The notes under the pieces are model-generated. The model did not search any database and had not been told where the DNA came from. It saw only the letters and a program-made list of their open reading frames with translations. A stretch of DNA of 6,701 nt from NCBI GenBank assembly GCA_016209865.1, contig JACQVL010000142.1, positions 1 to 6,701 of the forward strand, read 5' to 3'. The stretch comes from Candidatus Latescibacterota bacterium. GTDB taxonomy: Bacteria; JAAXHH01; JACQVL01. Below, piece by piece: positions 1 to 4,767 of this stretch. The translations under genes were made by a program, and so were the position numbers. Each line of letters starts with the position of its first letter. The stretch's first letter is position 1.

Positions 1-6
1 CTAAGC

Positions 7-66
7 GGACAGGGATTGTCCCCTTTCGCGGCAAGAGTGAAAATTCTTTTCAGTAAGTCCTGCCGC
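7..66. repeat. Weak nested inverted repeats in the 3' flank of the outer-membrane protein gene
   Basis: Three short dyads lie downstream (on the minus strand) of the DUF5916 gene stop. GGACA at 7-11 pairs with TGTCC at 17-21. TGAAAA at 38-43 pairs with TTTTCA at 47-52. GCGGCA at 28-33 pairs with TGCCGC at 61-66 and encloses the second dyad. No clear U-tract follows on the minus strand, so a classical intrinsic terminator is not supported. The first dyad resembles GGGGACA...TGTCCCC palindromes that are dispersed in many bacterial genomes. The remaining flank up to 118 shows no gene. Confidence 0.3.
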
Positions 67-118
67 TTCAGACCAGATCGCTCTTCCCTTATTCTCACGG
101 ACGACTCACGCCGCGCGC

Positions 119-2560
119 TCAAATGTTGAACAGATACTGAAATTTCGCCACGACCGCGGCCCCGGCTATCTTAAACGGGGTCTTCCCGCTTATCGGACTG
201 ACCCCCATCGCGCCATAATCATCGTCCGACACCTGGTTGTACGCGATATAGAACGAGTGGCCGACCTGCATCTGATAGGCGATCAGAAGGTTGCTGACCA
301 GCGCCGTCGTCGTCCCGGTCTGTCCGTTCTGGGCGGTCTTCTTGCTGTGGTTGAGTTGGACGAACGAGCTGATGTAGAATTCTGGGGTAAAGGAATAGTT
401 GAACCGGAGGCGATTGATGAGCGTCTGGTCCCGTTTGAATTGCGTGGCGGTCGTCCCGGTCGGGCTTGTCCGATCCAGATGATTGAACGTGGTATTCAGG
501 TTTAAGAGCAGCCGGGGGATGGGCTTCAGGACGATGTCCGTTCCAATGTTACGGATATCCCCATCGTAGAATTTCCCCTGGGAGTAATTGCCGCTGACGA
601 CCAGCGCTTTGCCGGGGTCAGTGTTCAACCCGCCGGAGAAGCGATCATACGTGTACTCGCCCTTCGGGAAATGGACACCGGCGATCTGGACCGGGTTGGG
701 ACCGGTGAGCGTATCGAAGTCGCGGGTCCAGCTTCCGAACACCGAGGCGCCGTTCTCTAACTGGAAAAACGGCCTTATGCTGACATCCCAGCTTTCCGGG
801 TTGTCGAAGAAATTGCCGTTCTGGTCATCGGTGTAGTTCACGCGGATCGAACTGTTCGTCTCCCGGATTCCGCTTTGACGAATCAGTTTCCGGATGGAAC
901 CGGTCCATGAGGCCTGACGGACGCCGCGCCGCTGGATGAACCCCATATCCGCGTAGAACCCCTCGCGGATGTCGGTGTAACTCGACGTGACATTAAAGTA
1001 CTGGTTCCGCCACCGGTGCGCGATGCTCCCGGCCCAGGTGTTTCCAGACTGAGGACTCTGCACGAGGGCGGCCATCCGGGGGTCGGTGTCCGACAGCCAG
1101 CTCCTGGCCGCCAACAGTTCCAGCCGGTGGTTGGTCTTGCCGAATCGGATCAGGTTATCAACCCCCAGGACCCGGTTGTACGATCGATCGGCGAACCCCA
1201 CGAACGACTCGCCGGGTTCTTTGAACAGTGCCATCACCCCGATGCTGCTCTCCCGGCCCAGGTTCTGGCGCACGCGCATCACCTGCCAGTTGGTCTTGCG
1301 GACGGGAGCGCCGACCGAGGGGGTGATACCGCCCGTTTGCGCGTTGAAGTACGCAAAGCTCGTCCGCTCCACTTTTCCCGTCAGCTTCGTGGCAAAGTCG
1401 ATGGGCGTCACCGACCCATCGAGGTTTTGGGTGCCGATCCGGCGACTGAAGAATAACGGGAGCGAGGAGGATGAGGAAAACCCGCTCATCCCTGTTCCAC
1501 CCCCTGAGGTGGACTGACCGAAGCTGAACAGGTCGACTCCCTCTAAGAAGAACGGGCGCTTCTCGTCAAAACGGAACTCAAACCGGCTCAAGTTCACGAC
1601 TTCCTGATCCGACTCGATGTTGGCGAAATCCGGGTTCACGGTCGCGTCGGCCGTGATGTTGGGCGTGACGCCCCACTTGAGGTCTCCGCCGATATCCCGT
1701 TTCGAGTCGAAATTCACGGACGTCTGGCTCGGCGTGAGGGCGGAACTGCGCTTCCCGATCGTGCCCAGGACCGAGTAGGGCAGGAGTTCCAACGCCCGTC
1801 CCGGTTGAACCTGTTCGAGTCCGACCAGCCGTCCGCTCCGCTCGAACCTGTACATCGCGTTGAACCCATCCGCCCGGTTCTTCGGCGGCCAGTGCGACTC
1901 TTCACGTTTCCGGCGGACCTGGCGACGGAAATTCACCCCCCACGTTTGCACCTCGCTGGGCGGGAACCGGAACGTCTTGAACGGGATCACCACCTCAACC
2001 GACCAGCCCTGAGGATTCCGCTTCGCTCGCACCCGCCAGATGCCGTCCCAGTCGTCGTTGAACGACTCGCCAAAATTCCCGACGAACGCATCCCGCTGCG
2101 CGCCCAGCGGGCTGGTGTTGAAGAAGTACGCATTGCTACGATCGGGGAATGGGCTGATGGCAAAGGCGAACGTGTCGTCCGTCGTGAAGATGTTCGCATC
2201 CCGCCGGGTCTCCCGTCCGACTACTTTGTCCGGTTCGCTGTCGTAGCACATCGCGCTGATGTACAGGTTCTCCTCGTCGTAGAGCGCCCGGACCTCGGTC
2301 CGTTCCGTGGATGGCGCCAGATAATCGGGATCCCATTGAATAAACCCGGTGGCGACCGGAGATCGTTGCCAGACCTCGTCGTCCAGCACTCCATCGAGGC
2401 GCGGGCCCTGTTCGACTTTGACCATCTGGATCGTGTACTGGTTGAAATCGACCTTGCTCAGGTCGATCCGCCGTGGTGTGGCCTCCTGCGCCCATCCGTT
2501 CATGTTGACAGCACCCATCAGGAACAGTCCGGTCAACGTGAGCACGTTCACGGTTGTCAT
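119..2560 (-). CDS. DUF5916-type outer-membrane beta-barrel protein with N-terminal CBM9-like domain
   Basis: An 813-aa protein predicted in the outer membrane. The chosen start is the ATG at 2558-2560: it gives a clean Sec signal peptide (MTTVNVLTLTGLFLMG..., likely cut after GWA at residue 24) and has a GAGAGGA-type ribosome site a few bases upstream. An in-frame ATG at 2632 adds 24 residues that run towards palindromic repeat DNA and spoil the signal, so it is rejected. Residues about 55-230 (LDGVLDDEVW at 55-64, then an alternating beta pattern rich in D, W and F) look like the CBM9/DOMON-like sugar-binding fold usual at the N-terminus of this family. From about 294 come the DUF5916 hallmarks: KWGVTPN (295-301), TVNPDFANIESD, and FDEKRPFFLEG from 331. 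A Gly/Ser-rich insert follows, then many amphipathic strands ending FQYLFNI, a plausible C-terminal beta-signal. The family's substrate is unknown; uptake or binding of a glycan or peptide is only a guess. The gene is divergent from the nxr operon and need not share its function. Confidence 0.88.
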   Translation of the reverse strand: MTTVNVLTLTGLFLMGAVNMNGWAQEATPRRIDLSKVDFNQYTIQMVKVEQGPRLDGVLDDEVWQRSPVATGFIQWDPDYLAPSTERTEVRALYDEENLYISAMCYDSEPDKVVGRETRRDANIFTTDDTFAFAISPFPDRSNAYFFNTSPLGAQRDAFVGNFGESFNDDWDGIWRVRAKRNPQGWSVEVVIPFKTFRFPPSEVQTWGVNFRRQVRRKREESHWPPKNRADGFNAMYRFERSGRLVGLEQVQPGRALELLPYSVLGTIGKRSSALTPSQTSVNFDSKRDIGGDLKWGVTPNITADATVNPDFANIESDQEVVNLSRFEFRFDEKRPFFLEGVDLFSFGQSTSGGGTGMSGFSSSSSLPLFFSRRIGTQNLDGSVTPIDFATKLTGKVERTSFAYFNAQTGGITPSVGAPVRKTNWQVMRVRQNLGRESSIGVMALFKEPGESFVGFADRSYNRVLGVDNLIRFGKTNHRLELLAARSWLSDTDPRMAALVQSPQSGNTWAGSIAHRWRNQYFNVTSSYTDIREGFYADMGFIQRRGVRQASWTGSIRKLIRQSGIRETNSSIRVNYTDDQNGNFFDNPESWDVSIRPFFQLENGASVFGSWTRDFDTLTGPNPVQIAGVHFPKGEYTYDRFSGGLNTDPGKALVVSGNYSQGKFYDGDIRNIGTDIVLKPIPRLLLNLNTTFNHLDRTSPTGTTATQFKRDQTLINRLRFNYSFTPEFYISSFVQLNHSKKTAQNGQTGTTTALVSNLLIAYQMQVGHSFYIAYNQVSDDDYGAMGVSPISGKTPFKIAGAAVVAKFQYLFNI

Positions 2561-2644
2561 AAGATTCCTCTCGCTTCGGGACGCTGTGAGATAGGTTGTG
2601 AATAGCAGCAGAACTCCTACGATTGACCTCACCCCTACCTCCAG

Positions 2645-2680
2645 CCCCTTCCCCTCTCCGCATGCGGAGAGGGGAAGGGG
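2645..2680. repeat. Perfect 36-bp palindrome inside a longer imperfect inverted repeat
   Basis: Positions 2645-2680 are a perfect inverted repeat with 18-bp arms centred on CCGCATGCGG. The outer flanks also pair imperfectly: CTCACCCCTAC on the left (about 2628-2638) matches GTAGGGG...GTGAGG on the right (2682-2699). This type of CTCACCCC...CCTCTCC/GGAGAGG...GGGTGAGG element is widely dispersed in bacterial genomes and is best called a REP-like or MITE-like repeat. It lies 85 bp upstream of the DUF5916 start and would form a strong hairpin if transcribed. It has no U-tract on either side, so a terminator role is not claimed. Confidence 0.8.
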
Positions 2681-2802
2681 AGTAGGGGATGAGGTGAGGT
2701 TTCACGTCTTCATCAATCCGTCCTCTAAGTATTCCTACCACAATACAACTACGAAACGATTCCCTTCATCAAAACGCTTCCGATCCTCTCGGTGTCTTTT
2801 CG

Positions 2803-2855
2803 ACGTTGCACGTTGCGCAACCTTCCGTTGCACAAACGTTGCATGTGCAACATGT
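2803..2855. promoter_or_regulatory. Cluster of GTTGC/GCAAC palindromic sites, candidate upstream activator sequence
   Basis: Within about 50 bp there are four GTTGC pentamers (starting at 2805, 2812, 2827 and 2838) and two GCAAC pentamers (2817 and 2847). They form two clear dyads: GTTGCGCAAC at 2812-2821 (perfect, 10 bp) and GTTGCA-TG-TGCAAC at 2838-2851 (6-bp arms). The cluster lies about 125-170 bp upstream of the start site inferred from the sigma-54-type element at 2950-2965. That is the usual distance for a bacterial enhancer-binding protein. The repeated palindromes point to cooperative binding of a dimeric regulator. The regulator is not in this window, and the motif does not match a consensus I can name with confidence. 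Confidence 0.5.
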
Positions 2856-2949
2856 TTCTTCCTTCCGGCCCTATCATTCCGTCCGCAACATCCCTCAAGA
2901 TCCCCATCCCACGGGCATCTGACCGCCAATCAGGCGTCTGTTTCATCGC

Positions 2950-2965
2950 TGGCATCCTGCTTGCT
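2950..2965 (+). promoter_or_regulatory. Sigma-54 (RpoN) type -24/-12 promoter for the cupin-nxrA operon
   Basis: The sequence TGGCATCCTGCTTGCT, preceded by C, matches the sigma-54 consensus YTGGCACG-N4-TTGCW. The invariant GG (2951-2952) and GC (2963-2964) have the required 12-bp phasing, and TGGCA and TTGCT are exact; only the C and G of the ACG part differ. Transcription would start near 2976. This leaves a leader of about 23 nt that contains the GGAGG ribosome site (2985-2989) of the cupin gene. The palindromic cluster at 2803-2855 would be its enhancer. A chance match is possible, but phasing, orientation and distance to the first gene all agree. Confidence 0.6.
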
Positions 2966-2998
2966 TGAAGAAAAAGCAACGCACGGAGGGCGACAGGG

Positions 2999-3385
2999 AT
3001 GATGGCGATCGACTCTTCCATACTCTACTCCTTCTCCACCACCGGGCCGACGATCAACGTCCTGCACAGCTCGGACCGGATGCAGGTCATGGTGGTGTGC
3101 CTGGACGATGGCCAGGAGATCCCGCCGCACAACGGGCCGTGCGATGTCCTCCTGTACGTCCTCGCCGGCCGTGGCGTGCTGACGATCGGCGGGGAAGAAG
3201 TGATCGCCCAGACCGGGACGGCGCTGGTCGTCCCGTCGATGGTCGTCCGGGGCATCCGGAGTCGAGGACGGTTTGCGGTGTTGTGCGTGACGAACAACTG
3301 TGGGGTGTGTGCGCTGGACTTACAAGCAGTGACGAGTGAGACTGCAGTGGTCGGTGGTCAGTGGTCAGGGGTCGGTAAAAATTAA
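2999..3385 (+). CDS. Small cupin-fold protein with eroded metal site
   Basis: A 128-aa single-domain protein, first gene of the plus-strand operon. GGAGG at 2985-2989 lies 9 nt before the ATG at 2999; an adjacent ATG at 3002 is also possible. Residues about 25-95 read as a cupin beta-barrel: G38-QEIPP-H44 begins motif 1, followed by LLYVLAGRGVLTIGGEE, and G73-TALVV-P79 is motif 2. Of the four usual cupin metal ligands only H44 is kept. The second His is G46, the Glu position is V50 (with D49 next to it), and the motif-2 His is R84. It is therefore probably not a normal metal-dependent enzyme. A Cys group C96-x4-C101-x2-C104 follows and could bind metal or be redox-active. The last 19 or so residues (from AVTS) are encoded by a heptamer repeat array and look like an appended tail. 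The role beside nxrA is unknown; sensing or an accessory function is inference. Confidence 0.8.
   Translation: MMAIDSSILYSFSTTGPTINVLHSSDRMQVMVVCLDDGQEIPPHNGPCDVLLYVLAGRGVLTIGGEEVIAQTGTALVVPSMVVRGIRSRGRFAVLCVTNNCGVCALDLQAVTSETAVVGGQWSGVGKN
3329..3374 (+). repeat. Heptanucleotide tandem repeat array at the cupin 3' end
   Basis: Two related blocks of 7-nt units are visible. GTGACGA and GTGAGAC cover 3329-3342. After TGCA come GTGGTCG, GTGGTCA, GTGGTCA and GGGGTCG (3347-3374). The array lies inside the cupin reading frame and encodes its C-terminal tail. The motif GCAGTGACGAGTGA (3326-3339) recurs exactly at 4632-4645. Heptamer arrays of this kind recall the short tandemly repeated repetitive (STRR) sequences described in cyanobacteria. 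Confidence 0.75.
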
Positions 3386-3399
3386 CAGAAACAGGGATC

Positions 3400-4362
3400 A
3401 TGAAGATGGTCATTCATTATACTCCAGCATTAGTCGAAGGCGTGGTGCTCGAAGCCATCCGGCGTCAGGAGGCGATGGGGCACTCTGCGCTGTCCGCCGA
3501 GTACCACCGGCTCGTTGACCCGATCTATGAGCGGCCGGCCGTCGAGCGGGACGCCCTCTTCCACGCAGTCCATGTTCGACTGTTCGAGGGGTTGAAGTTC
3601 AGCGAGATCGTCTGGCAGGCGTTAGGCGAGTACCCCGACCTGACCGGGCGCGTCGAGGCCGTCGTCGTGACGACCGCGACCCGGCGGGACGAAGGGGCAG
3701 ACCTGAGCCGGGAGAGCCTGCACCCTTCCTCAGCCCCGACGATCGTGATCAAGGTCAGGCCGGAGCGGTTCTTCGACCCGTCCCGGTTCCGGCGATTCCT
3801 CCGGCATGAGTTGATGCACATCCAGGATATGCTCGACCCGGCGTTCGGGCTGACCCCGGAGAGCCGATTGCCGGACGGTTCGCCGACGGAGATCACGATG
3901 CTCAAAGACCGGTACCGGATGCTCTGGGACCTGAGCATCGACGCCCGGCTCGTTCGGATCGGCAAAGAGACCGTCTCAGGCCGTGACGAACGGTACGTGG
4001 AATTCAGGGTGCTCTACCGGAAACTCGACCCGACGCAGGTGGAGACGGTGTTCGCATGGTTGTGGCAGACTGACCGGCCGTCCCATGAAGAATTAGTGGG
4101 GATGGCGCGTGATGTGCGCACCCTGTTAGAACGGATCGGGTGTCCGGCCGAGGACCCGCGTTCCGGGCCGCGCACCCCGATGCCTGGCGCGTCGTGCCCG
4201 CTTTGCCGGTTTTCCACATTCGACTGGGCGGAGGATGTGGAGACGCTCCCCGAGGAGGCCCTGGACGCCATCCTGGCCGATTACCCGGAGTGGACGCCGG
4301 ACGAGGGCGCGTGCGAGCGGTGCATCGAAGCGTACCGGGCGAGGGTAGGACTGTGGCTATGA
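3400..4362 (+). CDS. Unrecognised HExxH metalloprotein with C-terminal CxxC/CxxC zinc-ribbon-like tail
   Basis: A 320-aa cytoplasmic protein (no signal peptide or membrane segment) that I cannot assign to a family. It starts 14 nt after the cupin stop. The ATG at 3406 is an alternative start, better spaced from the weak AGGG at 3393-3396. Residues 1-90 are mostly helical. Residues 120-146 carry a helix with H136-E-L-M-H140 followed by IQDMLD, the layout of a zincin active site. Possible third ligands lie downstream, for example D146 or acidic residues in WDLSIDARL. The C-terminus has C248, then C266-x2-C269 and C305-x2-C308, the last two pairs forming a likely zinc ribbon or similar metal site. 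HExxH followed by a C-terminal four-Cys ribbon recalls SprT-like proteins, but the rest shows no clear resemblance. The ferredoxin gene overlaps its stop by 4 bp, so the two are probably translationally coupled. It could be a processing or maturation factor for the NxrA metalloenzyme (inference). Confidence 0.85.
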   Translation: MKMVIHYTPALVEGVVLEAIRRQEAMGHSALSAEYHRLVDPIYERPAVERDALFHAVHVRLFEGLKFSEIVWQALGEYPDLTGRVEAVVVTTATRRDEGADLSRESLHPSSAPTIVIKVRPERFFDPSRFRRFLRHELMHIQDMLDPAFGLTPESRLPDGSPTEITMLKDRYRMLWDLSIDARLVRIGKETVSGRDERYVEFRVLYRKLDPTQVETVFAWLWQTDRPSHEELVGMARDVRTLLERIGCPAEDPRSGPRTPMPGASCPLCRFSTFDWAEDVETLPEEALDAILADYPEWTPDEGACERCIEAYRARVGLWL

Positions 4363-4652
4363 ACCGGCGCGCGTTCTTCAGTACGATCGTGGGGAAGGGT
4401 GGGAGAGGGGCCGGGGGTGAGGGGCAGGTTGCCGTCATCGACCACCGCCTCTGCCTCGCCTGGGACGGCGGGGATTGTCAGCTTTGTTTCATTCAGTGCC
4501 CGTTGCAAGAGACGGCCATCCAGTTGGAGGATTTCAAACCGGTGATCAACGCGATCGCCTGTGACGGGTGCGGACTCTGCCGCCTCGCCTGCGCGACGGT
4601 CAACGATCCGGGAGCGATCCGGATGACAACTGCAGTGACGAGTGACCAGTGA
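4359..4652 (+). CDS. NapF-like ferredoxin with two [4Fe-4S] motifs
   Basis: A 97-aa protein whose ATG overlaps the previous stop codon (ATGA, 4359-4362). An upstream in-frame start at 4140 would lie deep inside the preceding gene and is rejected. The first cluster motif is C32-x7-C40-x2-C43-x3-C47-P, beginning CLAW. The second is C68-x2-C71-x2-C74-x3-C78 in CDGCGLCRLAC. The C-x7-C spacing and CLAW start match the C-terminal half of NapF, and the N-terminal NRRAFF recalls the SRRG start of NapF. The first cluster domain of NapF is absent. There is no hydrophobic stretch after the twin Arg, so it is probably cytoplasmic. NapF is known to interact with NapA and help its maturation before Tat export; a similar job for NxrA is inferred. 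A direct electron-transfer role is the alternative. Residues 12-22 (GKGGRGAGGEG) and the final AVTSDQ are encoded by repeat DNA. Confidence 0.87.
   Translation: MNRRAFFSTIVGKGGRGAGGEGQVAVIDHRLCLAWDGGDCQLCFIQCPLQETAIQLEDFKPVINAIACDGCGLCRLACATVNDPGAIRMTTAVTSDQ
4391..4426 (+). repeat. G-rich repeat arm inside the ferredoxin gene
   Basis: An almost pure purine, G-rich stretch containing GGGAGAGGGG (4401-4410) and GGGGGTGAGGGG (4413-4424). It resembles the right arm of the palindromic repeat at 2645-2699, which also has GGAGAGGGG followed by GGGG and GTGAGG. It stays in frame and encodes the Gly-rich segment of the ferredoxin. The matching left arm is not seen here, so it may be a half-copy or simply a low-complexity linker. 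Confidence 0.5.
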
Positions 4653-4750
4653 CGAGTGACGAGGAAAAGCAAGGACTTATCTCAGGCAGACCAGACTATC
4701 CACACTCATCGTTTGTTTCTTTAACTTGTCACTCGTCACTCGTCACTGCT
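4632..4750. repeat. Heptamer repeats forming a 17-bp inverted repeat before nxrA
   Basis: The left arm has four heptamers, GTGACGA, GTGACCA, GTGACGA and GTGACGA (4635-4662). It covers the ferredoxin stop codon (4650-4652). The right arm (4728-4748) carries GTCACTC, GTCACTC and GTCACTG. Positions 4647-4663 and 4732-4748 are perfectly complementary (17 bp, 68-nt loop). An alternative 15-bp pairing joins 4632-4646 with 4735-4749. The right arm ends 6 nt before the AAGGAG of nxrA, so folding could affect its translation or stabilise the mRNA. There is no U-tract. The loop shows no gene or clear promoter. Confidence 0.8.
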
Positions 4751-4767
4751 CTTCAAGGAGACTCTCA

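Noticed and set aside
1805-2605. 266-codon plus-strand open frame opposite the outer-membrane protein gene
   Set aside because: The opposite strand encodes a full-length protein with signal peptide and family motifs; this frame gives Pro/Arg/Val-rich text with no recognisable domain.
2561-2632. 24-residue N-terminal extension of the DUF5916 protein from an ATG at 2632
   Set aside because: The ATG at 2560 has a ribosome site and gives a clean signal peptide; the extension adds charged residues before it and abuts the dispersed repeat.
2628-2699. Intrinsic terminator at the 36-bp palindrome
   Set aside because: No T-tract follows on either strand, and it lies upstream of divergent genes where no transcript needs to end.
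2701-2800. Possible sigma-70 promoter for the DUF5916 gene on the minus strand
   Set aside because: AT-rich text is present, but no -35/-10 pair with acceptable spacing was found by eye.
3326-3374. CRISPR-like array
   Set aside because: Units are contiguous 7-mers with no spacers, so this is a simple tandem repeat.
4140-4358. Upstream start for the ferredoxin frame at 4140
   Set aside because: This part lies within the HExxH gene and reads as unrelated Arg/Pro/Gly-rich sequence; the ATGA overlap at 4359 fits operon coupling.
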